Assembly: GCA_963682175.1 (NCBI GenBank) | Contig: OY821787.1 | Coordinates: 13,556,501-13,620,500 of the forward strand | Direction of reading: 5' to 3' | Source: Triglochin maritima | Taxonomy: Eukaryota; Streptophyta; Magnoliopsida; Alismatales; Juncaginaceae | Length of the DNA stretch: 64,000 nt | Part shown: positions 47,294 to 59,064 of the stretch, piece after piece | Numbering within the stretch: position 1 is the first letter of the stretch | Layout of the letters: each line of letters opens with the position of its first letter | Position numbers and translations under genes: made by a program | The notes under the pieces: generated by a model | Told to the model about the DNA's origin: nothing | What the model saw: the letters and a program-made list of their open reading frames with translations, nothing else | Database searches by the model: none

Positions 47294-48840
47294 TGATTGA
47301 TATGTTTTAATTAACCGCAAGTGCACGGCCACGTTGAAGCGGTGGGAAATACGGGTCGATCCATAGGGAGGTGTGTCGACTTTAGTTTGTTCGAAGGCGA
47401 GTGAGAAAGAAATGAGAGAAAGGAGTTGCGATCAAACTACACTATAATGCGAAAGGAATGAAAAATACGCAATAAAACTAAACCCCAAAGGGGGTAGAGA
47501 AATAATGTGAATACAAAGAAGTGTGTAAGTGTGTGTGTTCAATTTATGCTCATTACAACATGTAGTGTATGAAAAACATAAAACTAAATCCAGCTTTGCG
47601 TCCACATGAAATAAGATAAGATCATATCCTTAAAACATACAAGACAATAATTGGAATGAAGCTAAATGAACTCATATATAAAGACTAGACCCTACTATGC
47701 CTCCACATGAATTAAGATAACACATTATCATTAAAACATACAAGGCATTAACCAAGGTAAAAGCAACTACAAGACATGTTTCCAATATTAATCTTATCCA
47801 TATCCTCACATCATCATTCTCCATAAAATAGGCCCACTACTCTAAGCATATGTTAGGCTTCATTCAAGAGAATTAGCGTATAAAAGACAAGAGTGAAATC
47901 CCATTAGATGGATATGGAAATATGTAAGGTTCAAAAGATTAAGATAACACACACCTAATACATCACATTATTCATATCACATATTTCTCCACCCCCTAAA
48001 TGGGGATGGAACTACTCACTATTCATTACACTAACTACATTAACAAAATGAAACATTATACTAAAATAAAATTAACCTAAGCAAGCAAGAAATATTAAAG
48101 AAGCTAAAAGGAAAGGAAAGTAAAACTAAAGAAGCATGCAAGAATTAAAAGACAAGATTAAAAGAAACTATGAACAATTATTTTATTAAAATGACTCACA
48201 TTGAAGGTAGCATTCTTCTCCGCCTTGAGTTTTGCTTCAAGGCTTACTCCAAGTGGAGAGAATGTCACCAAGCAATAGCTGAATACAAAAGAAGGTGAAG
48301 AGTTCTATTTATAGGCATGGAAAAAGCTAATCCGGGACAATCCCCCGGTATTGGACTAAAAGCATACCAAATATGGACTAAATAGAACCTAATCTACCAC
48401 CCGACCAAATCATGTGCATGTTGAAGCAATCCAGACCTCTGATTGGCGGTCTGGGACCGCGAATCAGCGATCTATACTCTTCTGATCAGGTCTGGATTTG
48501 CTTCGCTTGATTCTTGCTTGATGTCTTGGTGTTTGGTGTGCCCGATTGGGTTATTGATGGTTGGGCCCGGATATAATCCCAAAATACTCCTCATGAAGGT
48601 GTGGAGCTTCTTGATTTACTCATTCATCCTTTTGGTTTTGCATCTGGGTCCTTCTCTCTTTCATCTCAGTCCATAAGTCTTGCAACTTAGTCATTTTCCT
48701 TGCATTTGAGTCCTTTTTGAGCCTCTTCTTCCTAAACCTATTTATTCCTGAAACATAAACATAACACTGATTACATAGCATTGCTTAGGCTAAATTTAAG
48801 GATATAAGACACAAATATATGCATGATATGTTGTCAATCA
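47294..48840 (-). mobile_element. S3: solo LTR in the MULE-2 transposase
   Basis: A 1547-bp LTR starting TGATTGATATG and ending GTCAATCA, flanked by CACAC (47289-47293 and 48841-48845). Palindromes at 48434-48472, partly degraded. Confidence 0.92.
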
Positions 48841-49318
48841 CACACCGAGGTGACGACAAACAACAATCTGGTCAGAACTCATACAGTAACTCGTTACCAC
48901 CAGTTTATGTACCAGGTTGAAGCCAATGACCAGAACAAATACCTTGTGAAATTTGAAGGAGTTATTACTTGCACTTGTGGATACATAATTTCAATGCACG
49001 TCCCCTGTTCACATGTACTAGCAGTTTGTAGCGGTAGACATGTAAATGTCAATACTTCACATTTGGTATTCCTTTATTATGAGGTTCAAATATACAGACA
49101 AGCGTACAAACCGATATTTATCTCAATTCCTGATATGAGGTATTGGCTAGATCGTGACAACATCACAATGAAGCTTCCGCAAACCAAAAGACCTCCTGGT
49201 TGGCAAAAATCAACGCAAATCTGAAACGAGATGAACGAGCACTCTAGAAGAAGGGTACGATGTGGGAGATGTGGCGGTTTGGGGCATAATAGAAAACGAT
49301 GCAAGGAACCTATATAGT

Positions 49319-49769
49319 CAAATTATTTAAAAAATGTCTATGTTACTATTATGTAGGATTTCAGATAAATGTAAGACTTGAATGGTTGATTAAATGTAAG
49401 AGTTGAATTGATGTTGTGTAAAACTTGAATTAATGTAAAATATTTTGTTATGACTCAGATTTGTTATTATTCCAAATCCTCTCCTATTTGATTTGCAACA
49501 CTTGATTTGGTTTCTAATATTTTGTTTCGAACACTTGATTTTGTTTTCTAATACTTGATTTGCAACACTTGATTTGTTTTCTAATATTTGATTTGCAGCA
49601 CTTCAATGGTTTTTAATATTTACCATGTTACATACATATAGAGTTCGGTGGTTCTAGTACTGATTCTGTTAAAGGCAGCTAGACTTCGCAGGGTCTGGTG
49701 GACAGATCAGTGGTTATTTCAAACAATGTTTGTATGTACGTATTAATATTTTAAAATTTATGCTATTTT
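49319..49769. other. MULE-2 spacer
   Basis: AT-rich, with repeated ACACTTGATTTG and TTCTAATA words at 49500-49610. No coding frame. The PMD relic begins downstream, apparently after a splice acceptor ending GCAG near 49775. Confidence 0.5.
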
Positions 49770-50780
49770 ATGCAGAAAGATATCGAGGAAGTAAAATGCG
49801 TTGAGCATGAATCCAAACTCAACGCTTGGCAGATAACTGATGAGAGAATGCGGTTTCTGCTAGAACTGGTAGGTTTCGACACAGTCACTCGGTTGGGACG
49901 AGTACAGCTAGATCATACCTTGTTGGGGGCGATGGTGGAGCGTCGGAGACCAGAGACTCATTCCTTTCACCTGTGACATGGTGAAATCACTTGTACCTTG
50001 CGTGACATTTCATTGATTACGGGATTGCGGGTAGACGGTTTACCAGTATGTGAGATGTCACTCCTGAAGAGGTCGAGAGGTGGTTATGCATTGTCCAGAC
50101 TGAGTCGTAAGGCAGTTCGGTCTATAGCAACACATTCCAGAGCCGATGGAGAGACATGAAGTGAAATCAGCTCAGGGGAGAGCATGCCTTAATTGGTTGG
50201 TGGAAAATCACAGATTCATCCAGCATTGGTCTCATAGAAGAGATCATCTACAGTTGAGCGATCACTCTTAGGTGTCACTCCTGAAGAGAGAGCACAGTTA
50301 TATATGGAATGGTACTGGAACATCACGGTGCGTTGGATTGTTCACCACACTTTGGCTCCGAAATGTAACGTGTACAGACCCCGAGCTGGTAGAGAGCGGG
50401 AGATGGTAAGATCTAAACATTTAATTAAATAATTACAATGTTTTTAAATTGTTTTTAGTGTTTATTAAACAGTTTAATTGTCTGTAGGTGCACAGAGTTT
50501 ATGAGTTCCACGAAGAACTCCATCAAATTCACGAGGCGATCAGAGATCACAAGACAGACTCTTCGATGGTTGGAAATTGTAGGAAAAAATGAAGGTTTGA
50601 CTCATGTGTTTTGGTGCTGAAGAACCCACTTTACATTTGAGTTAGGATCGCGTCGTTGATGAAGAAGAACCACATACAAGAAGACGGTGACAGTTTGACT
50701 TAGGATACAGAACATGTAGAGAATGTAACACGAGGAGGGGATGCGACCGGGGGAGAGGACGTGCTCAGGCACGTCCTAAA
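49770..50780 (+). pseudogene. PMD (plant mobile domain) gene relic of MULE-2
   Basis: The PMD signature is clear: LDHTLLGAMVERRRPETHSF, then a TGA, then HGEITCTLRDISLITGLRVDG. After LPVCEMS the domain is mostly deleted or scrambled. A C-terminal part (YMEWYWNITVRWIVHHTLAP) follows near 50290, then an intron and a last exon near 50490. Stops occur inside the domain. It runs in the same direction as the transposase, unlike MULE-1 where the genes converge. Confidence 0.72.
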
Positions 50781-51031
50781 AAGAAGAGATTTGGTTGTAT
50801 TAAACTTATTTTCTTGTTATTACACTACTTTTGGTTTTATTTATGTTAAAATGTTAAACTTGTTAGTGTGGATGTTATTTTGATTTTATTGTAGTTTGTG
50901 TTTTGTGGTTGAAATGATTGTGTTTGCTGCAATATTTGTTGTTGAAAATGATAGTGTTTGTTGAAATTTAGGAAGTGGGAAATGAAATTGTCGAGTTCTT
51001 AGATTAATTGAATTTTTCCGATTTTTCAATA
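50781..51031. other. MULE-2 3' spacer
   Basis: T-rich sequence after the PMD relic, with repeated GTTTGTTG/GAAATGAT words. No gene seen. Confidence 0.45.
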
Positions 51032-51330
51032 GAACTCGACACCGGTGATGCCGAGTTCTCTTATCTGAACTCGACACTAGTGATGTCGAGTTCTGTTGAT
51101 GTGAACTCGGCATCAGTAGTGCCGAGTTCGCTTCAGAAGAACTCAACACTTGTGTTGCCGAGTTCTGTTTGAAATATTGTTCTCCTGAAAACTTAATTTG
51201 AGAAAAATATGACAAGTGGTGAAAAAAAAAACAAAATGAACTCTGTACTAGTGAAGCCGAGTTCTCTAAAGAAGAACTCGACATCAACAGTCCCGAGTTC
51301 TCTTAAGCAAAACTCGGCACTGGTGATGAC
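51032..51330. repeat. MULE-2 right subterminal palindromic array
   Basis: Seven or so 27-bp near-palindromes of the form GAACTCGRCA, a short centre, then TGYCGAGTTC. The first four are spaced 36 bp apart; after a 60-bp gap the rest follow to 51330. The motif is unrelated to that of MULE-1. Confidence 0.82.
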
Positions 51331-51430
51331 ACGTGGCGGCAGCAGGTCTATTGTGAAACATAGTTTTGAAAGAGATTTATTTTGGATTTTTTCTTTTAAA
51401 AATTCTATTTTGAATTTTTATCCGTTGGCC
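51325..51430 (-). repeat. Right terminal inverted repeat of MULE-2
   Basis: Imperfect inverted partner of 45031-45135. It begins at CACGTGGCGG and ends CCGTTGGCC. Confidence 0.7.
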
Positions 51431-52483
51431 ATTTCCTTTTCTTTGTTCCCAATTTGGCGTCGTGCCCCATCATAACCCCCACCAATCATCATCCGCCTAG
51501 GAAACAGATCAGCCTTCCCTAGATCTGCCCCTTGAGGGACGTCATGTGTTTTCTTGCTCTTTTCGGATTTAGAAATTTCAGTTGTTCGTGATCGATCCGT
51601 TTGATTTGGTTCCGTTGTTTTGTTCTGATGATGTTTTTTGTGTTGTTTCTTTGCTTGCTGATGGTCGACTTGATTTTAATTTTTTTTAGCTTTAATTGGT
51701 TGCTTACGGTTTCGTAGTTTTTTGACTATCGAATAATCGAGTAGTGTTGTTTACTCTGATTGTCATTTGGAATGATTGAGAGCGAGAACGAGTAACCTAG
51801 TGAATTCTTTAATCCCCCCCCCCCTTACGGCAAGAGTGTGTGGATATAAACAGTTGATATGTTTCTAAACCTGCCTTAATGGCGTGTTGACTGGTTTCAT
51901 TGTCGGGGATGTGGTTTCAAACCCTCAATTCGACGGTCTGAAACTTGAGATGGGCTTGATCAAAATGGTGTGGGCCACCGTGAACTTAAAATCACACCCC
52001 GTTTAATTAAAAAAGGGCAGGGACTCTTGGTCAGAAAAAAGAAAACCGTAATTTCCATTTGTTCCGAAATGTCCTTAATTAAATGAAACGAGAAAGATTG
52101 CCAAGGCATTTTGCTGAAATAGTGCACCCTTGGCGTCATTCTGATATGCTTGGAGAAGTATGAGTAAATCCAAGTTTTGTTTGTTTTTCTTCTCATTTCT
52201 ATTTGAATTTCTAAAGCTAATTACTTACCCATTACGTCATTTGCTCTGTATCCTTTTTTTCCTTCTCAGGCCACATTCCCTTTTAGGCGGTCATTTCTTT
52301 GTTTTCTAATTATCCTAAGAAATTCTGACTTATATTTTGAAGGACGGGAAAGAAAATTGCAGAAGAAAAGGAATTACATTAAAAAAACAATAATGATAAT
52401 GAGAATAGTGACAATTGACAACCTCTGTAATGCATAAAGCTTGGTTTTCGATTGGGCATCACGAGTTATCGTGTAGGTTACGG
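51431..52483. other. Unassigned region right of MULE-2
   Basis: 51470-51700 (GATCTGCCCCTTGAG, then a T-rich stretch with CGTTTGATTTGG) resembles a plant 5' leader and leader intron, but no coding exon follows. A poly-C run of about 12 lies near 51817. The last part may be interior of R7. No gene is supported. Confidence 0.4.
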
Positions 52484-52501
52484 TCCCCGGCAACGGCGCT
52501 A
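52484..52501 (-). other. R7 primer-binding site (tRNA-Asp)
   Basis: TCCCCGGCAACGGCGCTA on the + strand, the complement of the Athila-type primer site with one change, 6 bp from the LTR edge. Confidence 0.75.
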
Positions 52502-52507
52502 AAAATT

Positions 52508-52914
52508 TGATTGAACGTTTTAATTATGACCGCAAGTGCACGGTCGCGTTGAAGCGGTGACAAATATGGGTTGATCCACATGGAGTTGTGTCGACTTTAG
52601 TTTGTTCGAAGGCTAGTGGGAAAGAAAGGAGAGAAATGAGTTATGATCTAAACTACACTACAATACGAAAAGAATGAAAAATACGCAATAAAACTAAACT
52701 CATAGGGGTAGAGAAAGAATGTGAATACAATTATATGTGTATGTTTGTGTGTGTTCAATTAAGCTCATCACAACATGTAGTGCATGAAAATCATAAAACC
52801 AAATCCAACTTTGCCTCCACATTAATGAAGATAACACAATATCATTAAAACATACAAGACAATAATTGGAATGAAGTTAAATGAACTCATGTATAAAGAC
52901 CAACCCTCACTATG
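52508..52914 (-). repeat. R7 5' LTR, left part
   Basis: Starts TGATTGAACG and follows the usual LTR order until it is cut by R6 at 52915. The rest would lie beyond the window, after R6. Confidence 0.75.
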
Positions 52915-53285
52915 TGATTGACATCATTTCATGCTTATATTTGTACATTATATCCATTATCTTACACCTAAGCAATGCTACGTGACGAGTTTTATGTTTA
53001 GTTTTCAGGAATAAAGAGGTTTGAAGAGAAGAGCCATGAAAGGACCCAAAAGCAGGAAAAAGGACTTAATTGTGAGACCTGGGGACTAAGATGCAAGGGA
53101 GAAGGATCTGATCGTAAGACCGAAGGACCTAAGAGCAAAACAGGAAACTCCACACCATCATGGGGAGTATTTTGGCAATTCGATTCAGGTCGGAGCTCCA
53201 ACAAACCAAGTAGATGCATCAAAGACCAAGAAATACTTCCAGCAAAGCCCAACACAAAACCCAGACGGATCTGGGCCATATAGAC
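52915..53285 (+). repeat. R6 5' LTR, left piece
   Basis: Starts TGATTGACATC and ends with the TAGAC target site (53281-53285), just at the start of the U3 palindrome. Confidence 0.85.
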
Positions 53286-54819
53286 TGTTGAACGTTTTAA
53301 TTTAACCGCAAGTGCACGACCGCGATGAAGCGGTGGCAAATACGGGTCGTCCACTGGGAGGTGTGTTGACACTTGGTTTGTTCGAAGGCGAGAGGTAAAA
53401 AGGAGAGAATGGTTGGTTACACTAAACTACACTAAGATGCAAAAAGGAAATGAAGATAAGCAATAAACTAAGCCCCAAAGGGGTAGAGAAATAATGTGAA
53501 CATAAAGAAGTGTGTGTGTGTTCATTAAGCTCCTCACGACATGTAGTGCATGAAATCATAAAACTACATCCAACTTTGTCTCTACATGAATTAAGATAAG
53601 ACTACATCATTAAAACATACAAGACAATAATTGGAATGAAGCTACATGAACTCAAGTATAAAGACTATACCCTACTATGCCTCTACATGAATTAAGATTT
53701 CACTACATCATTAAAACATACAAGACATTAGCTAAGGTAAAGGCAACAAGAGTACATACACTACAAATTGTGTTTCCAATATTAACTTCATCCATATCCT
53801 AACCTTATCATTCCCCATAAAATAGGTCCACTAATCAAAGCATAAGCTAAGCTTCATTCAAGAGCATTAGCATATCAAAGATAAGAGTGAAAACCCATTA
53901 GATGGTTATGGAAATCATATAAAGCTCAAGGGATAAAGATAACACACACTTAATACACTACATGATTATATCACATATTTCTCCACCCCCCAAATGGGGA
54001 TGAATCGCTACTCATTACACTAGTGATTAGACTAAGTAAAGAAAACATTTAACTAAGATACTAAAATTACTAAACAAGAGATTAAACAAAGTAAAGCAAC
54101 CCACACAAAACAAGCAACATAACAAAACAAGATTAAAAGAAACAAATAAACTTTTATTAACAATGACTCACATTGAAGGTAGCATTCTTCTCCACCTTGA
54201 CTTATTGCTTCAAGGCTCACTCCTTAGTAGAGAGAATGCCACCAAACAATGGGTAATTACAATGGAAGGTGAAGAGTTCTTATACCAAAAATTACCAAAC
54301 AAGGTAATTTATAAGCATTGAAAAAGCTAATCGGGGACAATCCCCCGATGTGGGACTAAACCAATACCAAAAATAGAATAAGAATACAGTAATACAAGCC
54401 CAACACAAATCTTAGCGGATCTGGAGACATATGGACCGCCAATTAGCGGTCTATAAGATTTGGATTCATCTGGGATTTGTTGTGGGCTTTGCTGGTGGTC
54501 TTTGTTGGTCCTGGATGCATCTACTTGGTTTGTTGGAGCTCCGACCCGAATCGAATAGCCAAAATACTCCCCATGATGGTGTGGAGTTTCCTGGTTTGCT
54601 CTTAGGTCCTTCGGTCTTACGATCAGGTCCTTCTCCCTTGCATCTTAGTCCCCAGGTCTCACAATTAAGTCTTTTTTCTTGCTTTTGGGTCCTTTCATGG
54701 CTCTTCTCTTCAAACCTCTTTATTCCTGAAAACTAAACATAAAACTCGTCACGTAGCATTGCTTAGGTGTAAGATAATGGATATAAGATACAAATATGAG
54801 TATGAAATGATGTCAATCA
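53286..54819 (-). repeat. R5 3' LTR
   Basis: Starts TGTTGAACG and ends GTCAATCA. It has one palindrome (54434-54451) and a small local rearrangement near 54280-54310 (a repeated ACCAAAAATTACCAAAC stretch) that is absent from the 5' LTR. Confidence 0.9.
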
Positions 54820-56435
54820 AATACCCCCACACATAAGTTTTTGCTAGTCCCGAGCAAAACAAAGAAAGAGAAAAGCAAACGAGAAACAAGAAATCCTAAC
54901 TCACTTTCGTAGGAATCACGGTTGCACTTAGCACGTGCAACAAGCCGTTAAACCTCTTTGTTGCCAAGGAGGAGGAGTGTTGTCTCCTGAGGGTTTTCAG
55001 CGGATATACCCACAAAATCCGAACAAGATGCATTATTCAATCTAGACCTCGACTCGTTGGATATATTTTGTCGATCAATGGACGCGATAATCCTACGGGC
55101 CGACTCTATATAGGTAATCAGTCCACACCTAGCCTAATCAACCATTCGTGCAAGTTAAATAAGGAATTAAGTGAAAGACATGGACAACCTCAAGATCCTC
55201 AAGTGATACAAAGTGTAAGGTCCATTAAGGTTCTTATTTGCATTACCATTTTTTTTTCTTTTTGTTTCTTTTCACACATTTTTTTCTTTTTATTAGTTGG
55301 AGCTTCATTCTCTCAGGGTCAGGTTTCGTGCATCCTTGCCCATGAGGACTTACACTATCACGTACACCTTTCCCCAAATCTCCACATAGGGCAATCCCTA
55401 CCACCCGTGTGACGGGAGTTTGGTCGGCGCATCCCAAGTCAGATGACTCGAAAGCACCAGACACAAAGTCCCCTCAGACCTACTTTCCCGAGTGATAGGA
55501 GTCGTGCGAGAAGAGAGAACACCTACTCACTTATTTCTTATCTACACATGAACCAAAACCCCTACACTTAATGTCTCACAACAAGATTTAAAGGGTCATT
55601 GACTACAACAAACTTCCTAAATTAACAAACACGAATTATTGACTCACTAAGTTCAGGGTGGACTTCTTTGAATGTTTGAGCACTGAAACCCTATGATTAC
55701 TCACCCCCAAGGGAAAACTGGGGTGCATCCTAACGACTCGATAAATCCTAAAGCCACAGTACTAGATATCCTAATGCATCAAGTTCAAGACAATTTTGGG
55801 AGCTTTCTTTTTACTTTGCCTCTCAGCGGTTTTGCACATGCTAAACACACGCAAAACCCACAAAATATTTTATTTCGCAAACACATGAAGATTTTGAAAG
55901 AAATGTGAAAATTTTAAGGCACTAGGCAAGCAAAAGAAGACAAGTCACCCAAGGATCATGGCAAGCAAATATATCGATATTAAATGCAGCACACTAACAT
56001 GACCCTAAATGCAAACAAAAGAAAACAAAATCGAAAGAAAAGACTCGACTATGTACACACGTAAAACACCCCCCCCCCACACACACACCTACTTCATGCA
56101 TTGTCCTCAATGAATGCGAGCAAGATACTACATGGAGCTATGCATGAAAAAGAATAGATCTCACCAACGTGAAATACAAATGGAAGTGCAAGGTCATGTT
56201 GATGGACACAACCCGAATTCCCTCAAAACCTGAGAGATGCTAAAGAAATGGTACAAATACGTGAAAGAAATGGAGCCCAAATACACAAGGGTTGGGACTC
56301 ACAACAATCGATGCTCACTGAAGGAGTCTTTTATTGTACTTCTTTTTTTTTCTTTTTTTTTATAATAACTATGTACAAATATAAGTTCCCATCTTCATTT
56401 GTCAAAAGACATCAAATGGGAACCTCAAGAGTGGG
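54820..56435 (-). other. R5 3' noncoding block
   Basis: Closely matches 6943-8581. It starts with the polypurine complement AATACCCCCACACATAAG and contains a pyrimidine run near 56340 and a poly-C/CA run near 56070-56090. Confidence 0.75.
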
Positions 56436-57929
56436 TCAATGCACTTGGAAAGGGAACATGACACCACGCGGGGCCAGAATACACATGCGTGGGCCCCCTT
56501 CACAAAGAGCACCAGATGAAATGAGAGGTTCATGTATTGGACGCAAAGGCGTCTCATTCAAAGGATCAAACTGAAAGAGCTTGAACCTCTCAAGAGTTTG
56601 GGAAATATGGGGCAACGGAAGAAGAGTTTCTCCCGTTGCGGAACTTAAGTTATGATCATCGATCCAAACTCTCCAACCAACAGGTGGGTGGGTCGGAATG
56701 AGGTCAAGCACCTCGTTATGCATGTCCAACTCACCAGGAGAACAGGAAGTGGGTCTCGTACCCAAGGTATCCTCCAAGGAACTCCTAATACCTTAATGAG
56801 TAATGTAGTTGTTTGATGTTCCATCATTTCCAAGATGATCAGGAACAATAGTGAGAGACAAACTCTCATCAGGTTGTTTGAAATTGAGGGTACTAGGGAG
56901 CTCTTGCTCCACCAGAGGTGAGTCCTTAAGAGGCACAACATGAAGATCATTCGGCTCAAGGGCCACGGGACAAAAAGATAAGGCACAATCATGTGCCGAC
57001 TCATAATGAAACTGGTCCAAGTTATTCTCAATTTGAATCGAATCCTCCACTAAGTGATCGTGAATTGAAACCCCAAGTCCCTCAGACTGACTAGGAGTTT
57101 GACTTTGAAAGATTGTGCTTTGAATTTGTGGATGTGGTGGTGGTTCGATATCAAAAGATGAATCCTCATGTTGACAAGAAAAGTTACCCTCCTCACGTTC
57201 ATGGAATTGTTGTGTCATCTGGCTCACTTGCATTTCCATGGTTTGCAAGGAATTCAAGTTGGACTTCAATAAGTTTTGTGTGGTTTCCATGAATGTTTGG
57301 AGAGTTTGTTTCAAGGAATCAGGTATGCGGTCAACGATGGGGTCCAAGTCAGAGCTTGGGAAATTTTGGGGTTGGGTGTTGATGGGCTGAGAATGAGTCC
57401 AATGATTTGGAGTGGGGTGCTGGTAGAATTCTGGGTATTCGGGAGGAGGATACTGGGGTGAATATGAAGTATAAGAATTTGAATAAGAATTGTTTCCCCA
57501 TGAATCCATCACTCTCGGGATGTACGCGGATGCGTAATGGTCAGATTGAGCATTTTGGGAAAATGTATGCTCATACTCAGGCTCTGGGGGAACATAAGGA
57601 CATTCCCCGATATTATGACCACTCAACCCACAACAATCGCACGGTATGGCTAATGGAGCCACTGGTGCACTCATGTCGTCTACCGCATGCATGAAAGAGG
57701 CCAAAGTTTGTTGCCCAGAGTATGATCCAACATAACTAGATGGAGATCTAGCCGTCGGTGCCTCTCTCATATCACCCCTATATGAAGATTGCTCAGTCAC
57801 ATAATGAAGATCATCCCAACCGTACGGGGTGTTCGTCTGAGCCACCCCAGGTTACATGGGTCCGGAATACCAGGGAGAATCATCCTGGTCCCAACAATGA
57901 TATGAATGGTCGCCCATGTAACCATCCAT
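56436..57929 (-). pseudogene. Gag-derived protein with CCHC knuckle (R5)
   Basis: Nearly the same protein as in R1. The ATG at 57929 is followed by a TAA (CAA in R1) after about 24 codons. The main open stretch, 57845-56793, holds CDCCGLSGHNIGEC and the METTQNLLKSN region. A second TAA at 56793-56795 precedes the last 113 codons ending FPFQVH. Apart from these two stops the frame is continuous, so decay is recent. Confidence 0.75.
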
Positions 57930-59040
57930 CTCAACAAACAACTCTCGAGTCGACCACTCTCACCACCCTGAAACTAAGCTCGCAAAAAGTGCTCGACTCG
58001 ACCCTAAAACGCTACCAGAGAGTGTAAAGGGGAGGAGACTATAACGTAGAAGAAGGTGAGAAGAAGATGACTCAGAGGAGAAGGGAAGAATCCCTAGAGC
58101 TAGCGAGGGTACAGGGTGAAGGTAGAAGCCTAACTACCAAGCATGGCTCAAACAATGTAAGGCAATGGGTCCTTAGGCTAGACGACGCCTAACTTCGAGG
58201 TCACTAGCCTCGACACGCCTCACCTCCCTACAATGAGGACCACAATGCCCAGCAAGTGATACCAGATCCGGAGATCCAGTACCTCCTACTATCGACAAGG
58301 TAGGCAACGCCGATCAGGTCATGGCGGTCTCAACTAGATTACTCTCCTAGTGCGTCCAAAATCCTAGGGCCAATGTCTACTTGCTTTTAGTTAAGGCTTT
58401 ACTTGAGTGTGCTTTTTGGGGCTAAGGGAGGGGTGATGAAATCCCCCACCTTATCTTTGAAGACTATAGGTGATGCCCCTTAAAGATGTTTTGAAATCTT
58501 AGGCTAGCAAGCAACTCACCAAACAAGCACTCACCTCACTCTTGTTTCGATGCAAACCTTACTCACTAATGAATGTCCTAATGCATGAATGAGTGATAAG
58601 GAATGCGTACCTCGCTCAAGCAATCAACGACAAAATGTAAAGCAAAGAAAAGAAAGATGCATGCAAGGTCTACATATGATGCATGACCTAGATGGCAAAG
58701 AGTCTAATCTTTTGCTTTAAGTTTTATGGTCCAAGTTGATTAAAGGGGGAGTGATTAATGATCTGGGAGCAAACACGAAGTCACAGCATGCAAAATTGGA
58801 CCCCCAGATAACACCAATTACAGAACTAACTACCACAAAAAATTTGGAAGCAGGAAACCCTTACCAGGCCGCCAATTGGCGGGCTCCAACCGCTGATTGG
58901 CGGTCCTTTTGTGGTTTCTCTTCCTCAAACTTCTTCAGTAGCCTCCCCTTGATGTGCTGGTTCCCTGAAACTAAGAAACACTAGAAACAAAAAATTAAAA
59001 ACCCCTCGAATCGTCCAAACCAAGGTCTGGACAGAGCACC
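57930..59040 (-). other. R5 5' leader with palindromes
   Basis: Same leader blocks as in R1, R3 and R6. The paired palindromes at 58868-58905 lie about 140 bp from the primer site. Confidence 0.7.
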
Positions 59041-59058
59041 TCCCCGGCAACGGCGCCA
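59041..59058 (-). other. R5 primer-binding site (tRNA-Asp)
   Basis: TCCCCGGCAACGGCGCCA on the + strand, identical to the 3' end of plant tRNA-Asp, so the element RNA is an exact complement. Confidence 0.9.
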
Positions 59059-59064
59059 AAAACA

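Larger units (their letters stand above)
45117..49318 (+). pseudogene. MULE transposase (MURA-like), decayed and split by S3
   Basis: Parts in order: an acidic N-terminus; a MuDR N-terminal-like domain near 46040-46290 (QYTVHCLRRDKDNRIWHLHA); FWAFEPSISGFQYCRPIV near 46590; a VDG motif with the first Asp; TESWTWFLQL; second Asp in IITDKFSG near 46830; HRFCLRHMKTN; Glu in NMSESFNNVLRGAH near 47140. Beyond S3 come a SWIM zinc finger (CTCGYIISMHVPCSH, the normal CxH end) and a CCHC knuckle (CGRCGGLGHNRKRC) near 49260-49312. Several stops and frameshifts. This is the classic MURA type, different from the FAR1/OTU type of MULE-1. Confidence 0.8.
45031..51430 (+). mobile_element. MULE-2: decayed Mutator-like element with transposase and PMD genes
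   Basis: The ends 45031-45135 and 51325-51430 are inverted copies of about 105 bp (GGCCA, TCAAAATA, TTTTTAAAA, CAAAATAAAT, TTTCACA, CCACGTG in the same order). Inside lie a MULE transposase relic, solo LTR S3, a PMD relic and a palindromic subterminal array, all genes on the + strand. No clear target duplication was found. About 6.4 kb, or 4.85 kb without S3. Confidence 0.75.

Noticed and set aside
51470..51720. Host gene 5' leader with intron
   Set aside because: Composition is suggestive but no coding exon or clear splice pair follows before R7.
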